A DNA stretch of 64,000 nt, from NCBI GenBank assembly GCA_016800925.1, contig JABCPU010000255.1:34060-98059 (forward strand), read 5' to 3'. This document shows positions 44,342 to 56,756 of this stretch, in pieces. Under the pieces are notes generated by a model, which saw only the letters and a program-made list of their open reading frames with translations, was not told where the DNA came from and did not search any database. Position 1 is the stretch's first letter; every line of letters starts with the position of its first letter. The DNA is from Suillus spraguei (taxonomy: Eukaryota > Basidiomycota > Agaricomycetes > Boletales > Suillaceae). Made by a program: the position numbers and the translations under genes.

Positions 44342-45711
44342 ATGCCCACACCTTCACTGATCCCCCAGTCCGCAGACAGTATTCTCGCCATGGATTCAGC
44401 AAACATATCAAAGGGTGCTGCCGGTATAATGTCGATATCACTGGAAGGCATCCTATATGGTGAGCATCTATGATTCCGCTGTCCCATACAGGGGTTAACT
44501 ATTCTCCAGGATTTTCTATTTTCATGTTTTTGGGTACAATCTATGCTTTGACTCACAACCGCCACATACGGACCATCAGTTACCCATCACTTGTGGTGGC
44601 TTTACTGTTGTTGATACTGAGTACCGCAGTTAGCGCTTCTTGCTTCTGATATCTGATATCATTTACTAAATTTTTACAAGCACATCGTCATCAATATCAT
44701 TCGTACCGGAGATGGACTGGTGAAGTATCGCGACACATTCCCAGGCGGACCGGACGAGTATTTCGACGATGTTTCTCAGGTCACATATTTGGCCAAGGAC
44801 GTCTTGTATATCATGCAAACCCTGCTTGCTGATGGTGTGCTGGTAGGTTCATATCTGATCCGCCAGTTCAGGGCCCTCTGAGCTCATAAAAGTGTCTCAA
44901 AGATCTACCGCTGTTATGTCGTGTGGCAATCTACCTGGATTATCATTCTACCATGCATGTTGTGGTGCAGCGTCCTAGGTTAGGTGGCGAGTGACGCTCA
45001 GGACATAGTGTTATCTAATCTTGCTTCGCAGTGACTGGTATTTGTGCGACTTACATTTCTTCGCAAGTCAAGAATAACTTCTTCGGTGAAGAACTTGCAC
45101 CGTGGGTCGAGGCGTGTCTTGTCTCAACGATTGTATCTAATTCGTTGAGTTCAGGTAAGTACATCTCCGCGAGCATAATATTAACGGCCTGAATGTGTCT
45201 AGGATTATTGGCATATCGTATCTGGGTGATTGAACGTAATGTCTCTACAGTGCGTGCTACGAAGAGCACTACGATGCCAATATTGCGCGCACTTGTGGAT
45301 TCCACTGTCTTATACTCTGCGTTCCTATTCTCCGCACTAATATGTTTCTTGTGCTCGAACGTCGGAGTGATTGTGGTTGTGGACATGGTAATTTCCCCTC
45401 TTAACACCAGTTATTAAAAACGCTGAGTGTCGATTTACTAGGCCATGCCGCTCATGTCTATTACGTTCTACATGGTGCTCATTCGCATCGCAATCAATAG
45501 AAACCGTCCCTTCTCGGCTATTCCTAGGACAACAAGTGAGACTGATCAAGGAAACCCATCGCACTATCATATGGAGCCTTTACAATTTCATGTATCCAAA
45601 ATTTCCCACAATGACGGTACTTCAGTCTACGGAACAGGGACTAAAGACCGACCATCTATATACAAAGCTAACTCTGAACAAGAGAATGTAGTCGGTCCTA
45701 ATTTTACCTAG
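44342..45711 (+). CDS. Seven-TM basidiomycete membrane protein (copy B)
   Basis: Seven exons (44342-44459, 44510-44628, 44681-44842, 44903-44978, 45032-45154, 45203-45387, 45442-45711; 1053 nt, 350 residues) without disruption. The start ATG (MPTPSLIPQ) is conserved in all three copies. Hydrophobic segments: ILYGFSIFMFLGTIYAL, VVALLLLILSTAHIVINII, the LLADGVLIYRCYVVWQSTW region, PCMLWCSVLVTGICATYI, CLVSTIVSNSLSSGLLAY, VLYSAFLFSALICFLCSN and a final SITFYMVLIRIAI. A hydrophilic tail of about 75 residues follows. All donors are GT, including two weak GTTAG sites. The closest relatives are copy A (20477) and copy C (48652). Role unknown. Confidence 0.85.
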
Positions 45712-45814
45712 AGTCCGCACTTTCCCCATGAATTTGTATGCACTTGTAATTTATGCGTCTTCAGACTCGCACTCAGCCTTCTGCGATGACCTTGGCGTAT
45801 TTTATGTTCATAAA

Positions 45815-45925
45815 TTCACCTTATGTAAACGCGCCTCTGCGACCGAGCCCATCTGGTTGGAGACCTTGAACAGTTGTAGAGCTCTCAGAACGTGCTCTTT
45901 CCAACCTTTGGGATACAAGATCAAG
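45815..45925 (+). pseudogene. AMSH gene 5' fragment
   Basis: It matches about 50443-50550, the beginning of the intact AMSH gene (CGACCGAGCCCATCT.GTTGGAGACCTT, AGAGCTCTCAGAACGTGCTC). The start codon is lost (ATGAGTTC has become ATAAATTC), a stretch is deleted after CGCC, and homology stops within exon 1. This marks the junction of the tandem duplication. Confidence 0.8.
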
Positions 45926-46929
45926 CACTCGGACTCGGGAGGCAAGAAACCCAGTTCACCCCATGTTCACGTATTCCCTCCATAGACATGTCCTGCACAA
46001 CGTCAAAACAAACAGGCACACGTCCAACTGGACTACAAGTAGCTATGTTGTAAGCACACAGTACGAGGTCCGCACGTCCAGAAGTCCTAGACTGCAATAG
46101 CATTCAGGCGCCTCCAGCCTTGATGTGGCAAAGGGTGGTCGATCTGTGGTAGTGGTGTTATATTGGCCATCATGGCTACTGCGAACGACATGATTATAAC
46201 GGTGAATGAAACAATGTCTTAGTTGTAATCACATACATTTTGACGCTATTGGGTCGCAAGCGAAAGTGCGCGTTTAAAGGACGTACAGCACATACTGACC
46301 GAAATAGCCGTATGACACTGAGAGTCGACAGGGCTTATCCCAGCCCATTCATGAAAGGAAAGCGCCTGACGGCAATCCGGTTCCAGCGATGACGTGTCTG
46401 CCTAAATGTGAGAGCCACTGGGATCAACTCCGGAAAATCTAATCTCACCACTCTCTAAATAGTATCATGAGTCCGCTTCACAGGGAGTGCGCCAGAAGGG
46501 CAGCACAGTTTAGGCTTCTGTGTTAGTAGTGCGACATTTTACATCTTCTCCTACATTATCGCAGCTTGCCGCGAGGCAGATAGCAGCTTCGTCATCAAAA
46601 TGTTGTGACTTTGAGATGACTCTGAATCCAACCTGGGCCCAACCAACGCTTAGACTTCTCATGCTATTCAACCAATGTTTCTTACCTGCAGTCATGGATG
46701 TTGCGAGCCCTTCCACTACAATAGTTAGTCATATTGCTGCTTGCACGCTATGTTTGCACATTCACCTTGGTATCAGATTGCGTCATCTGAAGTCGTAAGC
46801 ACTAATAAACATATCGTCTTCGTGGTTTTGACAGCACTATCAGGTTGTATAGTTGCCCGTGTGTGACGGACGGAGACGTCGAACCAAGGACAGTGTACAT
46901 ATTGAGACACGGAGGGAATTATCCAGGGT

Positions 46930-47422
46930 ACTGTTTGATACATATAGTCATTGATGGAGACTAGAGCAATCTGGTTTCAGCACACAAGTCCAGCGAGAGA
47001 AAAAGTCACTGCTAATAAAAAATCACCTTCCTCCCAGCAACATTCACCTGGTCAAATTGTCGATAAGATGATGCACGCACTGGAGGGTATACTCTCTCCG
47101 CCATAAATTCCATATGTGTTAAGAACGATTCCGCCTTCGAGTCTCTATCGATCCTCCACTATCCATTCTGCTAGCACGGCTCAGATAGTTCGCAGAGCCC
47201 AGAGATCGAGTGGACCTCGATCGAGTTGATGCTTGATGGCCGTCTTGCTGCTGATACCGGAAATATACTCATTAGCATTTGAGAGATCATCCATTAAAAT
47301 TTAGACGAGCGGCATTCACAAATCTAAGCACCGTCAGAGTCAGTGATCAGAAAAATCGATTTCAACAGAAGGCTCAGCCGCTCGGACTCGGAGCTTGCCG
47401 AGACCGACTTGCTCAATGATGC
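46930..47422. other. Duplicated intergenic sequence
   Basis: It corresponds in places to 39800-40090 (GGTTTGC..TGTCGAT, CTCAGATAGTTCGCAGA). No gene seen. Confidence 0.4.
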
Positions 47423-48400
47423 TTGCGTCTAGCAAACAGTCCAGGTGTTAACTTCTTTACGTCAGCTGAATTCAGCTATCGTTTCCCAAGCCAATCCTAT
47501 AACAGGTTGATCAAGTCTGTTGGAAACATCGTGGGTATGGAGGCGGATGTGCCTTCAATAACTACGGGCGTCTGGACTTCTGCCAGACACCAAACATCAC
47601 AAAGACCCTCTATGGGCCAGGGGACAGGAAACGCTTGGAGGAAACCAGTACCACCTTTCCAAATACGTGTATAACCTCGTGGTTGGCTTGCAAGGCGGTC
47701 TTGACCTGCAACCTTATTACCAGGTCGTTTCCACTTGTAAACACTTTGCAGGCCACGATCTCGAGGACTGGGATGACAGTATTTAATATGGGTTTAACGC
47801 AGTGATCGCTTCTCAAGATCTCATGGAATACTACCTGCCCTCATTCCAGAGTTGTTATAGAGATGCCAAAGTTGGTGCTACCATGTACGTATTATCGCAA
47901 CTCCTCGCGCAATACTATTGTGTCAATCCATTCTACCTGCTATTAATGCAGGTGCTTGTACAATTCTGTCGATGGTGTTCATTCTTGTGCAGATATGTAC
48001 TTGCTTCAAGATATCCTCCGCGATTTCTACGGCTTCGCACGAGACCGATGGGTATATTTAAAGTTACTTCGCTTGTATATGGTAAGTTGATGACTTACAA
48101 ACAGATCACGAGTGATTGTGGCAAGTAGAATCTAAGCCATTACTCGGCCTCGAGATCAAGCTTCACTCTTCAGATGCCGTCCGAGATATCTACTCTCCCC
48201 ATGCCACTGCAACAGCTGAGCTGCCGATTGCACTTGGCAATCTCGCAAGAGCAGATACCAATAGCAACTTCTGACTCTACCACAGCTCGCCCTCGACACT
48301 AGTAGAGCTTTAACTTGAATCGACGGGAAGTACTGCACGACTCACCTCCTTTCCGCATCACCCCATGGCTTCATGATGACGTACGGCCCTCAAGACCTCA
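47423..48400 (+). pseudogene. GH3 beta-xylosidase pseudogene
   Basis: It aligns to the intact gene from exon 2 onward (GVNF.TSAEFSY, VGLQGGLDLQPYYQVVSTCK, EYYLPSFQSCYRDAK). There are small deletions near 47500-47590, a stop near 47785, and exon 1 is missing. The exon-2 donor, exon 3, the 16-nt exon and even the GCAAGT donor after it are still recognisable (48050-48130). At about 48205-48215 the sequence jumps from the start of exon 5 straight into exon 8, removing about 1.3 kb, with TGCAAC shared at both breakpoints. It cannot encode an enzyme. Confidence 0.9.
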
Positions 48401-48651
48401 CAATTGACATTCTGCCACGGATTCGACGTTTTTGTTGCATTGACATGGATGATTAGAAATTGATGCTCTGAGAAACCTCTGGATCTAAAAATCTTTGCCG
48501 CGGGTAGTCAACAACAAGGAATATATTGTTAGATTGCCCTGGAAGCTAAGGGAAGGTGCGGCGTAAGGAGTTGTGTGATGGTTCTTCCAATCAGCCGGCG
48601 CCAGCTGCATATTCTTTCCATATAATAACAATATACCTAGTGTGGGTAAAG

Positions 48652-50016
48652 ATGCCCACACCTTCACTGATCTCCCAGTCCATAGACAATATTCTCGCCA
48701 TGGGTTCAACAAACATATCAATCGACGCTGTCACTATAATATCATTATCACTGGAAGGCATTCTATATGGCAAGTATCACAGATATCATTATCTATGATT
48801 CCGCTGTCCCATACAGGGGTTAACTATTTCCAGGAATTTCTATTTTCATGTTTTTGGGTACAATCTATGCTTTGACCCACAACCGCCACATACGGACCAT
48901 CAATCACCCATCACTTGTGGTGGCTTTACTGTTGTTGATACTGAGTACCGCAGTTAGCGCTTCTTGCTTCTTGCTTCCGACATGTGACATCATTTACTAA
49001 AATTTTACAAGCACATCGTCATCAACATCATTCGTACCGGAGATGGACTGGTGAAGTATCGCGAACATTCCAGGCGGACCGGAGGCGTTCTTCGGCGATG
49101 TTTCTCAGGTCACATATTTGGCCAAGGACGTCTTGTATATCATGCAAACCCTGCTTGCTGATGGTGTGCTGGTAGGTTCATATCTGATCCGCCAGTTCAG
49201 GGCCCTCTGAGCTCATAAAAGTGTCTCAAAGATCTACCGCTGTTATGTCGTGTGGCAATCTACCTGGATTATCATTCTACCATGCATGTTGTGGTGCAGC
49301 GTCCTAGGTTAGGTGGCAAGAGATGCTCAGGACACAGTGTTATCTAATCTTGCTTCGCAGTGACTGGTATTTGTGCGACTTAGACTTACATGTCTTCGCA
49401 CATCAAGATTGACTTCTTCAGTGAACAACCTGCACCGTGGGTCGAGGCGTGTCTTGTCTCAACGATTGTATCTAATTCGTTGAGTTCAGGTAAGTACATC
49501 TCTGCGAGCATAATATCAACGGCCTGAATGTGTCTAGGATTATTGGCATATCGTATCTGGGTGATTGAACGCAATGTCTCTACAGTGCGTACTACGAAGA
49601 GTACTATAATGCCAATATTGCGCGCACTTGTGGATTCCGCTGTCTTATATTCTGCGTTCATCTTCTCCGCACTGATATGTTTCTTGTGCTCGAACATCGG
49701 AGTGATTGTGGTTATTGACATGGTAATTTCCCCTGTTAACAAAAATTATTAAAAACGCTGAGCTTCGATTTACTAGGCCATGCCGATCATGTCTATTACA
49801 TTCTACATGGTGCTCATTCGCATCGCAATCAATAGAAACCGTCCCTTCTCGACTATTCCTAGGATAACAACTGAGACCGATCAAGAAAACCCATCGCGCT
49901 ATCATATGGAGCCTTTACAATTTCATGTACCCAAAATTTCCCACAACGACGGTACTTCAGTCTGCGGAACAGGGACTAAAGACCGACCATCTATATGCAA
50001 AGCTAATTCTGAATAA
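48652..50016 (+). pseudogene. Seven-TM membrane protein pseudogene (copy C)
   Basis: All seven exons of copy B are recognisable. Breaks: two single-base losses in exon 3 (near 49063-49070) and a 6-bp duplication in exon 5 that creates an in-frame TAG at 49381-49383. The first intron's donor is GC (GGCAAGTATC) instead of GT. The last two exons are intact. Non-functional as written. Confidence 0.85.
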
Positions 50017-50438
50017 GAGAATATAGTTGGTCCTAATTTTACCTATAGTCGCGCTTTCCCCATAGATTTGTGTGTGGTTGTAACCTTGTGTGTTTTCACA
50101 CTCGCACTTCTGTCATGAATTTGACGTATTTTGTTATGTTATGTTCACATGGACATTTCGAAATCATTACGACCTGGCACTGTTGGCTCTTTGACGGTCG
50201 CGACAACAAAGAGCTGAATATTGTCAGCTATTGTTGGTTCGGAGCTATTAGAGAGCCGTTCGCAAGAAACATTTGATGATTCCCAAATTTAACGAGCGTA
50301 TATGTAGTGCTTGGTCAATTGTCCACCCAGATGCGCCACACGGAAGCATTTCGTTCTAACTTCTAAATACGGTAAATACGAAATATCGGGACGCTTCGCT
50401 GCGGCTTAGTGGTTAGATGTTCTTGCTCTCGTTCCATC

Positions 50439-52920
50439 ATGAGTTCACCTTATGCAAACGTGCCCCGACCCTCTCCGCGACCGAGCCCATCTAGTTGGAG
50501 ACCTTCAACAATTGCAGAGCTCTCAGAACGTGCTCTTTCTAACCTTTGGGATCCTTCGAAAGGTCTCAAACAATGGCTGAAGAAAGCAGATGGCTTCCGG
50601 AAGGCTGGTAGGGCGCATGCCGAGGCTGGTGAACTTGAGGAAGCCTTCATGGAATACGCCAAGTCCGCCACGATAATTCTTGAGAAACTTCCGATGCACA
50701 AGGAATACTACACTCTACTGTCACCAACGCAGCGCCACAATCTGGGTCTTGTGAGTAACTTGTGTCCGCCGCGTTCTTCGTTTCTTCTTCCGATCACGAA
50801 ATGTGTACTTTGTCAAAGTACGATACGTTCTTCATCAATTCCTCGTAAAATTGATCTGTGCGCCGTCTGACCCCCCTTTCAGAACGGTCAACAAATTCTT
50901 CTTGATCTTGGTGAAATCAAACCAATCATCGTTGAACGCTATGAACGATGGAGAATGCGAAATAACGAATCTAGCAGGCCATCGTCATCGAACAGTTATC
51001 CGGAGGGGAGCAGGCACACGGAGTATAGACGACCAGATGATGGTCGACACTCTCCCTCTGATGATTCCGGGTGGCTGGCACAAGAAGCAGTTCGCAGAGA
51101 TACTGAACGAAGACGTGAGGAGCAGCGAAGGGGAGATGAGGCACGTCATTCTAGGCGATCAGTCGAGACACAGCCACCGCGTTTACAGATTGATACTGGG
51201 AGCAGGAAAAAGGAAGACGCCTTGGCGGCTGCTAGGCGCGCTGCGAATGCACAGGCATGCGACCCAACGTACTACAATCGCGAAGGCACCCCTTCTGAAC
51301 CCGTGACCCCTGTGAGCCCTGGGGAAAAACGGAGAGAGCATGACGAGTTCAGGAAGCATGAAGACCGAAGAAGAGACGAGCAAGATGAAGTTAGACGAAG
51401 ACGCAGACGAGAACAGGAGGGCATTCTGAAACGTCAGGAGGAAGCAGAGTTCGCTGCGCGGGAGGCTCGGCGTAGTGTCGTTCCTTCTCCCATGCCTGCG
51501 GCGTCTGCAGGCGACTCCCAACGTTCATCTTTCATGGATCCACAGTTTTATGAAGACGCTGCTCCTCTTCTCATGCCTATCGAGAGCCCAACAAGGTCAG
51601 GGTGCTCAAATCTTGAATTCATATATTTGTTGACTGGGCTATTAGAAACCACGCAGCAACTCCAACAAGTTTGAAACTGTAAGTATCTCTTCGTCGCTTT
51701 CGAGCGTGTCTCATTTCCCTTCAGCCCGTCTTATGCTGCACCAGTAACCACAACATCACCTGTTCCACCGGATGGACATATTCAATACCCAGAACTCATG
51801 TCACAGCATCAGCTCAAGCAAGGTTACGCACCTTCTCTACAATCAATGTTTAATTATCCCACTCTCAAGCCCACCCATCTTGGACGGTCTTCCCTACTTT
51901 TTGTACCGGAATCTTCTCAATTGTCTACTGATCAACTCCCTGATCCACCTGTAGTTGTCTTGCCGAATCAGTCGACGTCATACCCATACTCTCAGAATAC
52001 GACGCGGCCGCCTTCCGATGTCTACTTTGATTCTGCAGCCCCATATTCTTCCCTTTCACGAGCTCCTCAGGCTACGCCTCCACACCCACCCCCTCCCGTA
52101 CGTCACATCGATGGTGACCGGTACCGGACTGCTTCCCAAGAGTCTGCACGGATCACTCGTAAAGCCAGTGATCCTGTCCAAGTACCCGACCTGAAAACCG
52201 TGAACTTGCCACGAGAATGCCTTCCACGGTTCCTATCTATCGCGTCGCTGAATACGGCACGAAATCGCGAAACTTGTGGACTATTGCTTGGAAAAGACAG
52301 AGGAAATAAATTTACTGTCACGACACTCCTGATTCCAAAGCAGCACTCAACAAGCGATACTTGCACCATGGATGAGGAAGAGCTTGTCCTTCAATTCACG
52401 GAAGAACGATCTTTGATTACCTTGGGATGGGTATGTTTCCTCCGGCTATCTATGCGTCGGCGTCTAACGATCTTCGTTAGATACACACGCATCCTTCACA
52501 ATCTTGTGAGTCCATAAATTTAGCACAACCTTTCGTTCAACCAATACTTCTGCAAAGGTTTTATGTCGTCAGTTGATCTACATACACATCTGGGTTTCAG
52601 CGTATGCTTCCAGAGTCTTTTGCCGTTGTTTGCGCCCCAAAGTTCACTCCCAAGTGCGTACCGCATTGTTCATACGACTTTTGTCTTAATTTTTTCATGG
52701 TTAGCTTCGGAATTTTCCGCCTCACCGATCCTCCAGGCTTGCAAACAATTTTGGACTGCAATGTTAAGGAAGCCTTCCACCCACATCCAGAGGTGCCGAT
52801 TTATACAGTGCGTAACTCCTGAAGTGGTTCGTCCACAGCTATTGAACGGTTATTTAGGATGCAGACAAGGGGCACGTGCAAATGAAAGATATCCCGTTAG
52901 AGATTGTGGATCTGCGATGA
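50439..52920 (+). CDS. AMSH/Sst2-type JAMM deubiquitinase
   Basis: Eight exons: 50439-50750, 50883-51595, 51646-51678, 51725-52430, 52481-52505, 52558-52653, 52705-52807, 52858-52920. The N-terminal USP8-dimer/MIT-like region (residues about 20-115: RPSTIAELSERAL, KKADGFRKAGRAHAEAGELE, MEYAKSATIILEKLP) mediates endosomal/ESCRT contacts in this family. An Arg/Glu-rich coiled coil covers about 160-340. The JAMM domain has ETCGLLLGK, TTLLIPKQHSTSDTC, ITLGWIHTHPSQSCFMSSVD (zinc ligands H-x-H-x10-D) and MLPESFAVVCAPK. The end is GHVQMKDIPLEIVDLR. Expected activity: Lys63-ubiquitin chain removal on endosomal cargo. Exons of 25 and 33 nt occur. One base is missing at about 52589-52590 (CATCT for an expected CATTCT), shifting the frame; probably a run-length error. 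A 5' fragment of the gene is at 45815. Confidence 0.9.
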
Positions 52921-54240
52921 TGCAAGACTCGAGTTTTTTCTGACTTTTATCTATAATTTACAGACGTAGTATTTTTGGCACTTGGCACTTGTATAACCCG
53001 CATTCATTACCCCCTACATGCACACGCCTTCATATCGGATACTACAGCGTTTGTAAGGTGATGGTCATTTCATTCATGTAAGCGATAGGCATGTCTACTG
53101 TGAGCAAACATGATACTGTCGATGTCTTTTGCACCCAGGACGTATCTTAACAAGCTCGTCTCTCATGAGGTCATCTACTGTTCCCACCAACGGAAGAATC
53201 CAGATCAGCACGATTTGCGCCGATCCGGATAAAGTAGTTGGCTTGGCAAGAGGCGTGAAGGTATGACATCATGCCATGCGGCTGTCCCACTGCTTCCCCA
53301 CCGACTACGAAGGTGAAGCCTTCGTAGTCCAGTCCTTCTCCGTCCTAACCTAGCAGACTACATTTGACCTCAGATCTGTTTGCAAGTGCGCTCTTACAAT
53401 TGATTAGTCACTCCTGAGACTTCCATTTAGTCGTATACAATGCAGCTTCGATACAAAGCAACCCTAGAGTGATGATACATTGGTAGATGACTTGTCATAT
53501 GCTAGGCCTCGAGCTGCGGCCTGTTGAGCCTGGCTTGGGCTCACGGCTCAGGTTCTAAATTTCCTAAGCCTAAGCCCTGGCTTTGAGCTCAAGCTGGGCT
53601 GGAACATTACTATTTGCATAATGTCAGCACCAGCAAACCAATGGGTCCGCTCCAAACAAGCTGCTCTTATTAACCGCTTCTATACGATAAGCTGAGATCA
53701 CGTAACATCATTACATCATCATTGATGAATAGACTCGTGACCATCTATGAGGCCCTTGATAGTAATCCATATTGTCAACGTGGAGCGCGCATACATATTC
53801 ACTGCGACAAAGTCTAGAAACATTCGAAAGATTCTCCGCTAACTCTGCTTCCTGGTTTCAAGACTCCGAGTCAGTCATGGTAAACTGCACCATATGCACA
53901 TGTACCTCGAAACTCCTGCCAGTGAGCACTCTCCATCGATCATCATCATACTCGTTTTGCTGACCTACCCGCACGCGTCAAAGTTGACGCCCATAGTCAG
54001 TGTACTAGGCTATCAATCAGTACGCCGATCAAATTCAGGATTAACTTATGGGCGCTGACTCTGACCGAATTCTTGCTCGGTTTCACGTGTATCGCGTGTT
54101 TGCTTACTGCGTTCTGTTTTCTGAAGCAATCATTCGACCCCCGACTGTGCTTGTCAAATAAATTAAGTGGAGTAACACATAATGGATATGATACACCCGG
54201 TCTCCGTATCTCCCTGTAGTAGGGTTTGCGTGGGATGCTT
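52921..54240. other. Intergenic region with a small perfect hairpin
   Basis: No gene recognised. At 53303-53329 GACTACGAAGG and CCTTCGTAGTC form an 11-bp inverted repeat around a 5-base loop. A GAGCCTGG/GGGCTC-rich stretch lies at about 53510-53605. Confidence 0.4.
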
Positions 54241-54256
54241 CATTTAAATAACTTGG

Positions 54257-55725
54257 ATGCACTTTCTATCAGGTTCGTCCTATCTCTCTCCACTCCTCCG
54301 ATCCCTCACGTTGCAGCTGCCTGACCTGTGTATTTTTGGCAACACGCAGCTTGTTCTCGGTGCTGCAGCTTGCGTTGCGGCTACAGGAGTGATTATCCGT
54401 ACTTGCCTTCGTAAATACTGCCTACCTCCTTCTCCTCCCACTTGACGACTTCGGGGACTTTTTTTTTACCTGACAGCAAGTGAAGTTTCATACTGGCTTT
54501 TTCGTTTTCGTAATCTAATTTTACCCCATTCCTGCTCAGCGTATCTCTCACTATAGCGCAGTGGATTGAGGAGTATGGTCCTTTGATTATTATTCGTTCA
54601 GGAATCCAGACCGTCGTGATTATCGGTCGATACAATGTCAGTCCCTTCAATATTTATGATACATGATGATCAGGCTTCAGACTCCATGTTTCGTGGTAGG
54701 CCGCGATGGATATAATGGAGATCCATCGGTTTGGCGCCCGTTGGGGACAGGTTCCGTCGGATGCGTAGGTTCGTCACCGCGATGCTGTAAGGGCTCAAAC
54801 AGCCCCAATATTACTTTTCAATGCGGTGCAGGGCACTCCATACGCATCTTCAGCCCAAATCAGCTGAGGTGTATGAGCCTTTGCAGATGTCACAAGCCAA
54901 GAACGTATTCGATTTTGCACCCTAGGTCTGTCAATTGAATGATTTCTCTGCCAAAGCACCGACATTTGCCGACAGATCATCCCTTCCTCTTCTGACAGCC
55001 TTCATCTCTGAGGTTTTGAGATGGAGACCATTGGCCGAAGGTGGTGAGTCTCTGAGCGGTCGGTCCTGCACCTGAAGTTTACATAAACCATGCTACAGGA
55101 TTGCCTCACCGAACGACTGAAGATGTCGTTTTGGAAGGTGCTCTTTGAACGATTTATTGTCCGCAGGATAATCTGACATCCTCCTGCAGGAAAACTATTG
55201 CATTCCTGCTGGAACTACGGTAGTTGGCAACCTCTGGTAAGTCAATATCCTTGAAGATATAACGTCCTATCAAATTGTCACCGCCTTAGGGCCATTTCGC
55301 GAGATCCAGAAGCCTATCCCGAGCTTGATGCATTCAAGCTCCAACGCTGGGTTGACGACCAAGGTTGCTTGAGGGACGATCTCGCATTCTTTGTATATGG
55401 GTTTGGTCGGCGGTAAGCACCGTCTTTGTGATATATTTCCATTGTCTTTCCAGTGCATACCCAGGTCGACACACATTGCGGACAGGTTAGAGTTCTTTAC
55501 ACGCGCATAATGTCCGATGTTATATGAAATGCTACAGGTCGGTGTTCATAAATCCGCTTCTTATCCTTTGGGCCTTCAAGCTCAGTCTGGATCCTACGAA
55601 CCACAGCGTGACATGGGATCCTCAAAAGTGATGACACCAAATTTCCCTGGTGCTATTGAATTTGAAACGAGGGTTCCAGAAGGGGAGCTTAGGCGTATGA
55701 TGCAGAATCATCCTGAGGCTAGATG
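54257..55725 (+). pseudogene. Cytochrome P450 pseudogene
   Basis: P450 landmarks occur in order: an N-terminal membrane anchor and proline hinge (LVLGAAACVAATGVIIRTC, then LPPSPP; 54340-54440), EEYGPLIIIR (54570), GDRFRRMRR followed across an intron by ALHTHLQPKSAEVYEPLQM (54745-54900), FADRSSLPLLTAFISEVLRW (54970-55030, the ExxR helix), an AGTTV.GNLW and RDPEAYPE region (55205-55310), the FVYGFGRR heme loop (55390), and a C-terminus AIEFETRVPEGELRRMM. A large part between the B/C helices and the I helix is deleted. There are stop codons, a 2-bp insertion after the heme loop, and the heme-ligand Cys codon reads TAC (Tyr). Family resembles basidiomycete CYP5150-type enzymes by eye; that is inference. 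Confidence 0.85.
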
Positions 55726-56001
55726 AGAAGCCTTGATTGATCACCACTTGGGGGCGGGGGAAAATCATAAAATTGTTCATCCTTCTAGGTCTCTTATCAT
55801 AGGTTCAAGCCTAACTCGTGTAATACAGTCGACTATGTATCTTTCTTCATTCACGTCCGTATGGAAAGCCGGATGTACGCGCTTCGTTACACAAATTACA
55901 ATGCGACAATCCTGAGATTGACGAAACTTGGTCAGTCTTCATCACGCTGTTTTGCTGGTTTGGGAGTTCTTGGATTGAGAAGTGATGATGAAATGGCAGT
56001 A

Positions 56002-56754
56002 CAGTCGACTTGCTCATAATGTGTACGTTAGTAGTGTATAAATCTCATATTGTATCGACTTTTGGCAGTTCCCGTCGTGGTATGCGGGTAGACGCCCAGA
56101 AAATTGTATAATGTATAATGTATAGCCTTTGAAGGTCTGATATACATTATGAGATATAGTCTGTACCGAGTAGGACTACTGCTGAGTCGCCGGAGGTTAA
56201 TGCATAACAACAGTGTAAGATGACTAATTTATAGTTATTCTAATCCCAATGGTGCGCAGCCCTAAGAAACGCCAGTTACGTCCAAAACTTGCCCCATACA
56301 AGCGGAATATGCATCAGCTGCATGTCAAAGAACTGGGCTTGTCAAAATTCTGCCTCTCCCAAGGCACCTCAGCTCAATACTCTCGAACATGAATTGATGA
56401 AGTCTATAGAGGAGCTTACAACACGGAGACGGATCATTGGTGGACCACTGACTGCTGACGAGATTCTCGATCCTCAACAAGAGAAGAATGTTGAGGAAGT
56501 AACTGCTTATGAAGATGACGATGCAATTGTTGCAGAAGTTCAGCGCCGGCAAGCAATTAGGAGTGGGGAGCTGGTTGAAGTGGAATCAGATGATGAGGAT
56601 GATCCACCCAAGGTCTGTGCTATTGAACTGATTGCGCTGTGCGAAAAGCTTGAGGCGGCATGTGTTGCGCACGTGGGAATTATTTGGTAGTGTATATGTC
56701 TATTGTATAGAAAAAGGGCCGTTCCATCGCTATACATTATGAGCAAGTCGACTG
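56002..56754 (+). mobile_element. Second pogo-like DNA transposon relic
   Basis: The ends CAGTCGACTTGCTCATAATG (56002) and its complement (ending 56754) form terminal inverted repeats flanked by TA on both sides (56000-56001, 56755-56756). Inside, 56375-56690 encodes the C-terminal part of a pogo/CENP-B-like DDE transposase; the N-terminal and catalytic parts are deleted. The terminal repeats differ from those of the 33597 element, so this is a different family. Confidence 0.75.
56375..56690 (+). pseudogene. DDE transposase C-terminal fragment
   Basis: The frame encodes RRRIIGGPLTADEILDPQQE, then EVQRRQAIRSGELVEVESDD and ALCEKLEAACV. This acidic tail with helical end is typical of fungal pogo-like transposases after the DDE domain. 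No catalytic residues are present. Confidence 0.65.
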
Positions 56755-56756
56755 TA

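Larger units (their letters stand above)
37600..45930. repeat. Left copy of a segmental tandem duplication
   Basis: Homologous, in the same order, to about 46004-50560. Shared blocks are 37600-37820 with 46004-46260, 39080-39800 with 46265-46930, the GH3 gene with 47423-48400, the seven-TM gene with 48470-50016, and the start of the AMSH gene (45815-45925) with 50450-50550. The block with the alpha/beta hydrolase (38.1-39.0 kb) has no counterpart in the right copy. Similarity is highest in the seven-TM segment. Confidence 0.85.
46004..50560. repeat. Right copy of the segmental tandem duplication
   Basis: Counterpart of 37600-45930 but shorter: it lacks the hydrolase block and most of the GH3 gene's centre. 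It contains a broken GH3, a broken seven-TM gene and runs into the complete AMSH gene. Confidence 0.85.
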
